A stretch of 64,000 bases of DNA. Origin: Tetracentron sinense (Eukaryota > Streptophyta > Magnoliopsida > Trochodendrales > Trochodendraceae). A model generated the notes under the pieces. It was given only the letters and a program-made list of their open reading frames with translations. It searched no databases and had not been told where the DNA came from. A program made the translations under genes and the position numbers. The stretch spans positions 109,593 to 173,592 of the forward strand of contig JABCRI010001147.1 in NCBI GenBank assembly GCA_015143295.1. Reading direction: 5' to 3'. Shown in pieces: positions 11,318 through 22,601 of the stretch (its first letter is position 1; every line of letters begins with the position of its first letter).

Positions 11318-11573
11318 TATAGGATTTTAGAGATATGGGAAAACCAGCATACCCAGTGTGGGTTCTGTGATTTCAATTATATAGATGTACTACAAGGTTA
11401 CAACCAAGTAGAACTCTTTACAGATAAGAGATGGACTCGTTACAAGGTGATTACAAAATGTTGGACTGTGCAAACAGATAAGGAAACTCTATCAGGTAGA
11501 AGTGAGTTCACTGTTGTGGACTCTATCATGTAGAAGTCTAATAAGAGTGGAACTCTTCATGTGTGCACTATCA
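11318..11573 (-). repeat. Copia 3' LTR, unit 2
   Basis: 256 bp. On the minus strand it starts TGATAGTGCAC and ends ATCCTATA, so the termini are TG...TA rather than TG...CA. By hand count it differs from its partner at 19331-19586 at six positions. Confidence 0.9.
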
Positions 11574-11751
11574 CACCCCCTCAAATTCATGGAGGTTTGA
11601 TCATGAGTTTGTTTTTGAGATACCGAAATCTACTCTTTGGAAGTCCTTTGGTAAAAAGATCAGCTACTTGATTGAATGTAGAGACAAACTGAACACGAAC
11701 ATCGCCCATAATAACTCGCTCACGAATGAAATGATAATCAATTTCAATGTG

Positions 11752-14089
11752 TTAACTGCGAGCATGAAGGATTGGGTTGGAGGCCATGTATGTGGTGCTG
11801 ATATTATCACAATAGATAGTTGATGGAGTGGAGAGGAACAAACCTAAATCACAGAGTAAGAACCGAATCCAAAGAATAGCTGCTGTAGTAGATGCTAAGG
11901 CTCTATACTCAGCTTCGGCCGTTGATCTAGACACCGTTCGGTTGTTTCTTGGCACTCCATGACACCAAATTAGAACCAAGAAAGAGACATAGACCTGTGG
12001 TAGACCTCCTATCATCCGGATTGCCTGCCCAATCAGCATCCTAGAAGGCAGAAATTACCAAGGAGGAAGAGGGATGAAAAGTGAGTCCTTCACCCAAAGA
12101 TCCTTTGATGAAACGTAATATCCGCTTTGCTGCAGTGTAATGGAGGTCGGTAGGTTTGTGCATGAAAAGGGAGACCTGATTAACTGCATAAGAGATATCA
12201 GGCCTAGTGATGGTGAGATGTTGAAGAGCACCAACCAGTTGTCGGTAGATAGAGGGATCAGCCAAAGGAGAACCGTTGTGCATAGAGACTTTTGATTCAG
12301 AGCTAACAGGAGTAGCAGAAGGTTTTGCACCAGTCATGCCAAACTTGTCTAGGAGAGACAAAGAGTAATTTGTTTAGGTTAAGCGAAGAGTACCACCATC
12401 GTTCGTGGATGCTTCCATACCGAGGAAATAATGGATATTTCCTAAATCTTTCATCTCAAAGATCTGACCAATTTGAGAGATGAAATTCTGAATAATTTTG
12501 TCGTTGCTTCCTGTTAAGATAAAATTGGCAACATATAAAAGAAGAACCATCATCCCTTTTTGAGACTGAAATATGAACATCGAGGTGTCGACCTTGCTAC
12601 AACGAAATCCAAACCCGAGGAGATAGGTACTGAACTTCTGAAACCATGCGCGAGGTGCTTGTTTGAGTCCGTATAGCGCTTTGTGAGAGCGACAAACGAA
12701 TTGTGGATGGTCCGGATCCGTGAAGGCAGGAGGTTGTGACATGAACACCTCCTCTTCCAAGTCACCATTTAAAAAGGCATTTTTTACGTCCAGTTGACGA
12801 ATCATCCATTTTCGACTAAAGGCAATGGAGAGAACAACACGAATAGTAGATGGTTTCACTACCGGACTGAAAGTTTCCACAAAATCAACGCCGAGCTATT
12901 GATGAAAACCCTTGGCCACAAGGCGAGCCTTGTACCGCTCAATTGTGCCGTTGGCATGCTGTTTTATTCGGAATATCCACTTACAACCAATTAGATTCAT
13001 GTTGCGTTGAAGCGGAAGAAGGGACCAAGTTTTGTTACTGATGAGTGCTTTCAATTCCTCAAGCATGGCATCGCGCCACTTGCTGTCTTTTGAAGCCTGA
13101 GTATAGCAAGTAGGTGTAGTAGGGACTGGTGAGAAGGTAGTTGACAAAGCAATGGGATGTCGAGAGGCCAAGTGGCTGGATGGAGCACCAATAGAGGAGT
13201 TTGCCTTCGAGCGACTGACCATGGGATGCACGTTTGTGGTTTCTACAGTAAGTAGAGATGTTGATGAAGGCATAGAATCAGCATCCGTAGGAGAAGGGGC
13301 AGCAAGTGGTGGATCATTGAGATCCACAATAAGCTGGATAGGTGGCGCTTGGAGTAGTTGATCATGTGAGGGGCATGATGGCAACAAAGAGGAGTCTATA
13401 GTAGCTGTTGTGCTAGAAGTGGAGGAGGTAACCGAATGCTTTGAAGGTGTGGGCAGCTTGTCCAAGGGTAGTGGAGCAATGCATTGCTCATGAGGAACCT
13501 GAAAAGGAGAGTAGGATGGAAAGGATTTACCTTGCAACAGTACCTTCTCTGGTGGAATGTGAGGTGGTGAAGGACTAGAGTGACAATCCATTGTTGCCGG
13601 GAAGGTGTTCTCATCAAATATCACATGGCGAGAGATGTACACCCGGCCAGATTTTGGATCCAAGCACCGATACCCATTGTAGGAGTCGCTATATGTTGTG
13701 GACTGTTGATGAAGGCATTCGGTTTATTAAATAAACAGCCGTGGATAGAGCTTCTAACCAAAGGTGCTTTGTCATACTAGCTTGAGTAAGCAGTGTGTTT
13801 GTAGTTTCAATTAAATGCCGATGCTTTCGTTCTGCCAAGCCGTTTTGCTCGGGAGTATGGGGGCAGGAGAGCCTGTGGATAATGCCATGATCACTGGTGT
13901 ACTTGGAAAAGTTGGAGGATGTGTACTCGCCCCCACCATCACTTTGCAAGATATGTATCTTGAATTTAAGTAAATTTTCATAAAGGTGTTTAAAGCGAGC
14001 AAAGCATTCAAGACTATCAGATTTTTTTCGCATTAGATAGATCCAAGTATACTGACTGTAGTCATCTACAAAACTGATGTAATAACGAT
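11752..14089 (-). pseudogene. Copia pol 3' part, unit 2 (integrase half, RT, RNase H)
   Basis: Reading on the minus strand from 14089, it holds the integrase core after the nested insertion (SFVDDYSQYTWIY, QSDGGGEY, EQNGLAERK). A linker and the RT follow ([11 protein letters not shown]; catalytic YVDD replaced by YVAN), then RNase H ([16 protein letters not shown]). Breaks: a 140-bp deletion at about 13691 relative to the unit 4 copy (its 37787-37926, with ATAT microhomology), a stop after KGFHQ at 12896-12898, a stop at 12374-12376, a frameshift near 12041 and a stop after LHARS at 11752. It cannot encode a working polymerase. Confidence 0.9.
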
Positions 14090-14559
14090 TGTGAGTGCAG
14101 GTTTCGGGAAACCCTGGTTTGCATCTCACAGGTGAGTATAGAGTCGCCACCTATTCATTTGGAAGGGATAAGTTCCCAGGATTTGGATAAGGTCTTGGTC
14201 TGCGGTCCGAGGTCAGGGTAAGAGGTTCGGTTAAGTTCGGGGAAAGGGTAAGGCACCCCGGCACTTCCACTTTTCAGTGGTTCCCTACTTGCTAGTATTA
14301 AGCCAAACTAATCTCAATTTTAATCAAATGCCTTAAGTATTTAAGAAAATGCTAATGTAAGAAGGAGAAAATCCTAGACTAGGGTCGAACCCAGGTTGGG
14401 CTGCCTACGTACTCATATATGGGTGAGATCAGACCGAGCGTAGTTCTGGCACATGAGCCCGTGCCAAGGCTAAGGGTGTGTGTGTGTGCACCAAGGGTGG
14501 CTTAGGGTCTAGCCGGGAGGCTAGGGGTGGTTGACCGGGTTGGTCAAGTGCTTGGTATT

Positions 14560-14760
14560 GGGCCCGGTAGGCCTAAGGTAAGTCCGATAGACTAGGGTTG
14601 GGCCCGGTAGGCCGAGGGTGAAGCCCGGTAGGCTAGTTTGGGCCTGGTAGGCCGAGATTGGGCCCGGTAGGCCAAGGATGAGCCCGGTAGGCTAGGGTTT
14701 GGCCCAGTAGGCCGAGATTAGGCCCGGTAGGCCAAGGAGTGAGGCCCGGCAGACCCAATG
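14560..14760. repeat. Minisatellite of GGCCCGGTAGGCC units
   Basis: About ten imperfect ~20-bp direct repeats built around GGCCCGGTAGGCY plus a GAGGTTG-like spacer, inside the solo LTR. The core is GC-rich in an otherwise AT-rich window. Confidence 0.75.
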
Positions 14761-15417
14761 TGTCTTAACCAAGGGTTAGGGTTGCTAACCGGGGTTAAGA
14801 AATGTGATTAACCTTGGTTAGGGGTGCTAACCATGGTTAAAAAAGTCCAATCTCTGATTTTTTGATCTTTTTAAATTTTTTTGATTTTTTGGGGTTTTCT
14901 CAGATTTTTCCGGGCGGTCAAAGGTGCTTAACCGCGGTTAAGGAGAGAAGGTCACCATGGTTAAGGGTCTTAACCATGGTTAAATGGTCAAAAGAGACCA
15001 TTTTTTGGTTTCTCCTAATATTTTGGATTTTTTGAACATTTTTCCAGATTTTTTCCGGGTCAGGATTTTTTACCCGTGGTCAAGGGTCAAAAATGGGGTC
15101 GACTTTGATTAAGCGTCTTAACCGCAGTAAAAAATGCAATTAAAGATATTTCTAGATTCCATGTAATATTTATGATTTTTTGATGATTTTTCCAGAATTT
15201 TTGCTAGGTCATGGGCCGCTTAACCATGGTTAAATGTTAACCACGGGTGAGTTTAACCATGGTTAAGGGGCCGAATGAAGTAAAAGTGGTCCCAAGGTCT
15301 ATGGCAGGGCCTAGACTGGCCTCCTACCCGGTCTGGGCCCCCACAAATATCCGAAATTGCAAAAAACTCTAAATTTCCATCAAATTTTTAACCATAGTTA
15401 ACATGAATTTAACTATG

Positions 15418-15735
15418 GTTAACGGGGGAATCGCGGGAATCCGAGACCACCATTGGATAGCCTACTATGTGAGGAACAATTTGGGCACTTATGTGGGCCC
15501 CACAGTGGCCCAAAGTTGCCACAAAAAACACCACATAAAATTACGATTTCCACCAAAACAGATTTTTTTCCAAACTTTGCGGCCATTTTGCCGCTGATTG
15601 GCTCAACCCCTGGGGGATCCGAGACCATGGTCACGAAGCCTACTATGAGCGGAACAATTTGGCCCCTTGTGGGGTCTAATGGAAGGTTGGATGTGGGCCC
15701 CACAGAGGCCCAAATTTGCCTCCTCACACAGATTT
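15418..15735. repeat. Imperfect tandem duplication (~190 bp) inside the solo LTR
   Basis: Two diverged copies share GGATCCGAGACCA-like starts, CCTACTATG, GGAACAATTTGG and GTGGGCCCCACAG...GGCCCAAA blocks (about 15430-15525 and 15612-15720). Open frames on either strand here are byproducts of the repeat. Confidence 0.6.
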
Positions 15736-16767
15736 TTACACTGTCAACCCCACTTTGGGGTCGATTTAACTATGGTTAGAGTGCGAGTTAGGGGCTGAAA
15801 TTGTGTAAGGGGATAGCCTGGAGTGTGATGAGTCTAACCATGGCCTCAGTTTTCACCAAGGCCGGGTCTAACCATGGTTAAACCGGGGTTACAGGCGGCT
15901 GCCTGAAAATGATTTTTTTTTGAAAATTTTTTGAAATAAAACACTTTGGTGGCTAGGTGTGCTTGGCCCATGTGAGTCTAGGGGGTTTTCTCATTGATTG
16001 AGGACCCCCCAGACCTCGTGGACAACCTCAAATGGCGGCATAGGGTGGTGGGGGTGTGCATGAGTGGCCACACCTCAAGGAGGAACACCCTCTGCCTATG
16101 GTTTTTGAAACACTGAAATAAAAGGAAAAAGGAAGAAAGGAAGAGCGAAATGGGACCCCTGGAATAGGAGCAAGAGTCCCTTACAATACTAAGCCAACAG
16201 ACAAAAGAAAGGGCGGGTGTATACCCTCACGGATTGGCTGCAACGGTGGCGAGATATGGACTGTTGCACGGTGATGGCTACAGGTGATATCGGGTGCTTG
16301 GGTGACTTAGTGTACGGAGAGGGAGGACTTTGGAGGTCTCGAGATAGAGCCAAATGGAGGTGGAGCACGGCTGGAGGTTGGCCAGGGAATGGCGAGCTCA
16401 CTGTAAAAAAAAAAAATTCAGAATTTTGCTTTTTTTTTCTTCAACCACGGATGATGGAGGTGCTACGATGCTAGGGTGGATCTAGGGGAGTATGAGTTTT
16501 TTAAGGTGGAGACATGGAAGGGAGGTCAATGGTGAGGCTGATTGAAATGGGGGAAGGCTCTCTCTACTGTAAAATTTTATGAAAAAACTAAAACCCCCCT
16601 CAACTGTGGCTATGGAAGAGTAGAGGATGGAGGAGTGGGGGGAGTGGATAAGGGTGAAGGAAGGCGTGGGGGACACGCCCTAGAGGGGTAGGGCAACAGG
16701 TTTCAGGCGGGCAGGAGTGGCAGCACTGTCCACTCGTCCCTTTGACAGGGACGATGAATAGTGTTTT

Positions 16768-17335
16768 TTTTTAAATTTTTTTTTTTTTTTTTTTGATTGG
16801 CTTTGGGTTTGTTACTTTGGGCCCAACCCGTACATGGGCCTTGCTACATGGGGTTGGCGCCCAAAGTTTCAAACCCCTTTTTTTTTTTTTTTTAATTATT
16901 TTAATTATTTATTTTTTTAAAAAAAATTTCTGTCTTTTTTTTTAATTGGTTGTTTGGTTCTTACGGTTCCGGTCATGTGGGTTGGGCCCAAACCGCACAT
17001 GGGCCCTGCCCCTTCCAAAAATTTTATTTATTTATTTATTTATTTTTTTTATTTTTTTATTTATATATTTTTTTTGTTTCTTTGGTTTTGACCTAAAAAA
17101 ACTTTTTTTTTGTTTAGATTTTTTTTTTTTTTTTTTGAATTTTTTTTTTAAATTTGGGCCTAGAAAAAAGACTTTTTTTGTTTGTTTGTTTGTTTTTTTC
17201 TTTTATTAATCTTTTTATTTGGTTTAGGGTGGATCCCACCCCCTACTACCCTAAAAAAATCATGGTTTTTTTTTCTTTTCTTTTTTTATTATTATTATTT
17301 TTCGAATTTCAAACTTTTTTTTTATTTCCTTTTTG
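16768..17335. repeat. T-rich low-complexity tract
   Basis: Long T homopolymers and TTTA repeats with two related GGGCCCAA(C)CCG-ACATGGGCC islands (about 16825-16865 and 16980-17010). Phe-rich open frames here are composition artefacts. Confidence 0.7.
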
Positions 17336-17596
17336 GGCTAAACCCCCACACATGTGGGGAAAGCAAAAAGTACCTTACTCTAAAACAAAAATTTGAATTT
17401 TAAAAAGGGGTAGTGTAGGTCCTACCTTAGATTTGGCTTAATAGGCCCATGCTTAGGCCCACAAACAAGGTTTTATCCATTTTGGACTTGAAAAGGGGCC
17501 TTGAGCCCATGGGACTTTGCCTAGGGCTTGGGCTAGGGCTAGGCTTGGGTTAGACTTAGGTTTAGGTGAGCAGGGTGTAAAAATTGGGTGCTTACA

Positions 17597-19272
17597 ACGA
17601 TAATCGGAATTACTAACAGCGGGTGAAGGACCCCATATATCACTATGAATTAAAAACAAAGGGTGAGGAGAGTCATGCACTACGGTTCCAAAAGGAAGTT
17701 TGGAACTCTTTGAAACTTGACACTCTCAACAAAGAAAATTCCTAGAAATAGCATCCGAAGGAAGGAAATTATTGGAGACCAACTGAGCAACAACTTGAAC
17801 TGAGGGGTGACCAAGCCGCCGATGCCAAATTGCAGCTGAGATCTTGGTGCTATAGAAAGCAACAGAAGAATGAAGATGTCTCTGACGAATTGGGTGGAGG
17901 TCACCATCAACCGAGCCCTCCAGGAGGACCGTCCCTGTTTCCAGATCCTTTACACAAACCCCCAAGGATAGAAGACAAACAAACAATTATTATCCTTTGT
18001 AAAGGTAGAGACTGATAGAAGATTTTTCTTAATCTGGGGAACAAGAAGAACATTATGGAGATGCAAAGGGGAGGAATTAGGAGTGGGGAGAATAGAGTTA
18101 CCAATGTGAGTGATGGGGGCAATAGACCCATTGCCAACTTCAATAACATCTGGACCATGGTAGTTGGTTGCCTGAAGTAGATTGGATGAGTTGTTGGTCA
18201 TATGATTCGTGGCCCCGGTATCAGGACACGAATTTGGATCAAAATCATTGCGAACACTCATGGCGGCAAAGGATTGGGGCAACGAATCATCCTGAAAGGC
18301 ATAGTTGAACCGTTGGCAGCATTGAAGGGCCACATGTCCAGGCCTATCGCAGATCTGACAAGTGGAAGAGAGAGTGCCATGGCTGCGTGAAGGGAAAGCA
18401 GCTTGAGGTTGCTGTGAGGGACGACCATGAAAGTCAGATGGCTGTTGGGGATAACGCTCACGACCTGAACGATTGTTGTTGGCATTACGACCGCCATTGG
18501 AACGGTAACCACGACATCGGAAGCGGGATCCACGAGATGGAGCACGGTTGGTATAGAGGGCAGTAGGTTGGGCATCCGAACCAGCACTTGGAGGGTGAAG
18601 GTGAGCCAACCTTTGCTCATGTTGTAGCAGCCAAGCACGGAGTTCCTCGAAGGTGATAGGCTCAACACGGTTGGAGACAGCCGTAATGAAAGCTTCATAA
18701 TCAGCGGAGAGACCATGAAGAGTGTGGTGAACAAGGTCATCATCGGAGATTGGAAGATTAATGGCAGCAAGAGAATCAGCGAGTGACTTTATCTTGAGCA
18801 GGAAATCAGCAATAGAGGAGATCCCCTTTTTGATCGATAGTAACTCACCTCGAAGGTGCATCGATTGCGCACGAGAATGCTGAGCAAATGTAGTCTCGAG
18901 GGCTACCCAAACAGCCCGAGTTGTTGAGAGATCTATAGTATGAGTTAACACGCTAGGTGTTAATGTAGCGTTCAAGGAACTTAAGATGAACTGATCAGTC
19001 TTGCGCCAAAGATGATACCCGGGGTTCAGGTTTTCTGCAAGTTAAGGGGAAGGGGGAGTGATGCTACCATCAACAAAGCCAAATAGATCTTGGGAAATGA
19101 GGATAGGGGTGATTTGAGAGCACCAGAGCAAGTAGTTGGATCCATCTAATTTGAGGGAAACAAATTGGTTTATGTTTGTGACATTGAAGGGATAAGAAGG
19201 TGATGGTGGTGGTGGTGCAGTATTGGAGGATGGGGTGGAAGTCACAGTGGATGAAGGTGGTGAAGACGCCAT
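17597..19272 (-). pseudogene. Copia gag-protease-integrase N-part, unit 2
   Basis: Starts at the MASSPPSS methionine (19272); an in-frame extension upstream runs through the primer-binding site and LTR and is not real. The N-terminal Gag segment (DGSNYLLW) is cut by a TAA at about 19042-19044. The Gag body is open again to a zinc knuckle with the canonical final Cys (HVALQCC) and a protease DTGA motif. A one-base loss near 17976, shared with unit 4, shifts the frame before CVKDLETG. The integrase HHCC region follows up to the solo-LTR insertion. Confidence 0.9.
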
Positions 19273-19330
19273 TGGAAAAACTGAACCAGAAAATAGAGAA
19301 GCGTGAGCTTTAAGAACCGCTCTGATACCA

Positions 19331-19586
19331 TATAGGATTTCAGAGATATGGGAAAACCAGCATACCCAATGTGGGTTCTGTGATTTCAATTATATACATG
19401 TACTACAAGGTTACAACCAAGTAGAACTCTTTACAGATAAGAGATGGACTCGTTACAAGGTGATTACAAAATGTTGGACTGTGCAAACAGATAAGGAAAC
19501 TCTATCATGTAGAATTGAGTTCACTGTTGTGGACTCTATCATGTAGAAGTCTAATAAGAGTGGAACTCTTAATGTGTGCACTATCA
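19331..19586 (-). repeat. Copia 5' LTR, unit 2
   Basis: 256 bp, next to the tRNA-Met primer-binding site at 19319-19330. It is nearly identical (about one difference by eye) to the 5' LTR of the unit 4 copy, closer than to its own partner LTR. This fits insertion first and duplication later. Confidence 0.9.
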
Positions 19587-20505
19587 GGAGATATATCTCT
19601 AACTTGCAAGATGACAATCTTTTGGCCGATATATATAGCCTGGAATTTAAAGTCAAAATTGTAACATGTATTGTGGAAATAACCAATAGAAAACCTAACC
19701 GACAAAAAAGAATAAAACAAAAGGGACCATAAGAGATATACGTGGTTCGGCAACAACCTGCCTACGTCCACGGGTCAAGATCCGATTACTTCTTTATTCA
19801 TAGAAACCTTGAGGAACTAGTACAAAAGTACTAAACTCACATTCTCTATGAAAACTCAAAGAAGAATCTTTATCTATCTTCCTTAAACTTTTCTCAATCC
19901 CTAATATGCTTTAACCCTTTCTATGATCTCTCACTCTCAATGCAAAAGCATTCCCTTGATCTTTTGATTATCGATTGATACAAACCGTAGACCCATAACT
20001 ATGTATTTATAGGACTAAATCCGGAGTCCTGAAGAACTAGAAAGACTCCTCTCACAATAGAAGTTTCCCAAAACAATACAGACTTAGAACCAGCAATTTT
20101 CTGAAAAATTTCGCCCATTGGGGCGATCGATCGCCCCAATTCGAGCCAACTTCAATAACATGTGTATGAAAATTGAACATTTGACAAATACCATAATTAA
20201 TTAATAAAAAAAATATGAATATATAAACAAGATTTGAAAAACAATCATTGGATTATTTTGCAGCTAATAAGATCCAACTACTACTTTTTGAATCAAGGTT
20301 ATCACGAATAACCATCCTAATATCAGTGATACTAACAACAAGCATAGTCAATGAAAAAAAAAACAAAAAGCATAACCAATATATGCAGTACTAAAGCGAG
20401 ATGATATTAGAGATGGTATTTTGACATTTTGATCTAAAATTTTTATCTACCAAATGAAGACAGAAAATGAGTGAAAAATTAACTTGTGTTGAGACTAAAG
20501 CTAGT
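19587..20505. repeat. LTR-like block and non-coding flank, unit 2
   Basis: The continuation of the target sequence after the copia insertion. It starts with GGAGATATATCTC and contains the GTGGTTCGGCAAC and CTACGTCCACGGGTC boxes. No gene is seen. Confidence 0.5.
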
Positions 20506-20507
20506 TT

Positions 20508-20640
20508 TTTTTTTCGGAAGGTTTTTAAAAATAGTGTCTGCACCGACCCACTCGGAATTTTCCCATACGGGCACCAGGGTAAGTCGAGGAGCTGAGAGTT
20601 GAAGACACGACCACAGGGAGCAAACCCAGGACGCTAGGAC
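20508..20640 (-). repeat. SINE-like remnant replacing a 1.4-kb segment, unit 2
   Basis: A T-run (A tail on the minus strand) is followed by a GC-richer ~130 bp. Its minus strand reads CCTGGGTTTGCTCCC and CCTGGTGCCCGTATGGG. The same segment at the same position in unit 4 (41224-41360) replaces the unit 1 equivalent of about 2010-3435. The SINE label is tentative. Confidence 0.35.
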
Positions 20641-21194
20641 ACATTCAGCAGTTGGAATAAAGAACTTTTGTACCTAAATTGAGTAAAGCTACTACCCTCT
20701 AGATAGGCCAATTCTTCCCAAATAGGTAAAATATAATAGCTTCACAGGCTCTGTTAATCAGGGATGCCATTCACCTACTTGATTGCATCATGGAATTGGT
20801 AGAATTCAGATTGTAATACAATTACTCTGCAAATGGAGCTTTCAGATCAGGGTCCCTCAAAATAATCTCATGAAAACTGATCCAAACCGCCATTAAGCGT
20901 AATTCTAACTTCCCAATATAATAACTCTAAACCATAATCTAGAGAACTAAGGTGAAATTGACATTCAAAAGTATGCTTAAAGCCATGACCATAACTATAA
21001 AGCAAGTCAAAAAGACCTACAATCCTTAATCACCACCTAGAAAAGACCCTATCCTTGACACTGACCTCAAAAGTTGAAGCGTAGAGCAAGACGACAGCCT
21101 CTCCACCATCAAAACATGCTGGGATTGGAGGCTGCAAGGCAAGGCAGATCAAGAAACAGGAAGCTATTATCAGGTTTGTAATTTCAGCAATTTC

Positions 21195-21321
21195 AGTCTA
21201 TATACATTATAAATATGACAACATTACAGGGCCCAAGTATGTAGCATAACAAATTGATGGACTACACTGAAACCATGAGCTCATGGGTCCAATCCAAACT
21301 TATCTAGCAGAAAAAAAGTAC

Positions 21322-21367
<46 letters not shown>

Positions 21368-21600
21368 GTTTTGTGGCTAATCACTGTAAAATCAATATTA
21401 AGAAAACAGACAATCATGAGAAGACCCAAAGCCATACTCCTTGTGAAATGTTAGATGCACGGGGGCCTTCAATAAGCACATTGTTGAGTCTGATGCACTA
21501 GCAAGTATATTTTGGGATACATGCAAATTTCATGACACTGTATCTAACATCCTCAAAAAGAAAAGGAAAAAATAGTTTGAAGTTTAATTCATGTCTGCAT
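21195..21600 (+). repeat. SINE-like repeat copy a with long CA/TA tract, unit 2
   Basis: Paralog of 4004-4385; the (CA)n(TA)n microsatellite is longer here (about 21323-21367). Confidence 0.4.
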
Positions 21601-21607
21601 CCCAACT

Positions 21608-21797
21608 AATTATAAATATGACAACATTACAGGGCTCAAGTATGTAGCATAACAAATTGATGAACTGCACTGCAACCATGAGGTCATGGGTCCAATCCAA
21701 ACTTATGTAGCAGAAAAAAAGTACAATACACACACACACACACATATATATATTGTTTTGTGGCTAATCACTGTACAATCAATATTAAGAAAACAGA
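21608..21797 (+). repeat. SINE-like repeat copy b, truncated, unit 2
   Basis: Paralog of 4403-4765, with a CA/TA tract at about 21727-21753. It is cut after AAAACAGAATCATTGAACTGG, which joins directly to sequence ~470 bp further on in units 1 and 4. Confidence 0.4.
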
Positions 21798-22267
21798 ATC
21801 ATTGAACTGGATAAAGTTTTTGGCCCCAACATCTTGATAAAGTTAGAATCCTGTATAAGAACTGATCATTTCAAAGCATAAGCAACTGAACCTCCTTTTA
21901 TGTTTGACAAGTAAGACAGATGTATTATATAAGAGGTCTAACCTGGAAATGATCTCAACAAGTTCCGAAGGAAAGATGTACCATATGGCTCTGAAATTTT
22001 CTCACCCAAGATAAAACCAAGCAGGGAAAACAATTTTAAACTTTTAGAAAATCGAACAAACCATGAGTGTTTGTGCAATTTATTTTGGATAAGAAAGATA
22101 TGGTCTCATGCTTTTCATAGTTCCAATAGTGTAATTCCAAGGTCCTTCAGAATTGGAAGAAGAATTTTTCCTAGTCTTCAGGATATTGTCACCCATAACA
22201 ATGAGACAAGATTATCTCATGAATAAAAAGACTAGAGAAGGCAAACTCGGAGTCGTTAGCTTCACGG

Positions 22268-22601
22268 AAGTCAAGTTTAACTCAAAATTAATGAAACAGC
22301 CCAGTTTGGCAACTTGGGAAAACTAGATCTGTTTGGCAAGCCTGTCTGCCCCTCTTTGAATGTTGCTCATTCTAACAAGTTTGGAGAGAATTTAACAGAT
22401 CTGCTAAAGGGCTCGCCAACCACTGCTTGGAAATCACTTGCTCGTCATACTCATACATTCCTTGTAATATCCGTCCTCCCCTTCTCTCTATTATATTTGA
22501 GGACCATTCGGGAAAGGTGTATGTTAGAATGTAATCCTTTCTTCCTCTTTATATATCTGTTCGGGGTCCGCCTAACCCCAGCTAACCTTCCAAAAAAAAA
22601 A
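22268..22601 (+). mobile_element. LINE 3' fragment, unit 2 copy
   Basis: Paralog of 5525-5857, ending in a ten-A tract (22592-22601). The first codons are frameshifted relative to the unit 1 frame. The following ~125 bp of unit 1 are deleted, so the tail runs straight into the AACCGCATTGGAGAGG segment. Confidence 0.45.

Larger units (their letters stand above)
14090..17596 (-). mobile_element. Solo LTR, 3.5 kb, Tat/Ogre-type gypsy, nested in copia
   Basis: The 5-bp duplication ACGAT flanks it (14085-14089, 17597-17601), and its removal restores the copia integrase sequence. On the minus strand it starts TGTAAGCACCC and ends GCACTCACA (TG...CA). Near its 3' end it has the GGTGGCGACTC box typical of long plant Tat/Ogre LTRs, and a GGTGCCTTACCC box. 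There is no internal coding domain and no second LTR, so it is a solo LTR left by LTR-LTR recombination (inference). It shares its layout with the element at 29751-32573. Confidence 0.75.
11318..19586 (-). mobile_element. Ty1-copia retrotransposon, unit 2 copy, with nested solo LTR
   Basis: A minus-strand element flanked by the 5-bp duplication GGAGA (11313-11317 and 19587-19591). Its LTRs are 256 bp. A primer-binding site complementary to initiator tRNA-Met (TGGTATCAGAGC on the minus strand, 19319-19330) abuts the 5' LTR, and a purine-rich tract abuts the 3' LTR (about 11574-11587). Gag, protease, integrase, RT and RNase H follow in copia order. It is 8269 bp because a 3507-bp solo LTR sits inside the integrase. 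It is dead: gag stop, frameshift, RT stop and a mutated RT active site. Confidence 0.95.

Noticed and set aside
14560..14760. Possible CRISPR-like direct repeats
   Set aside because: The repeats are contiguous and imperfect without unique spacers, in a plant LTR. It is a minisatellite.
16946..17403. Phe-rich open frames
   Set aside because: Products of T homopolymers in the solo LTR.
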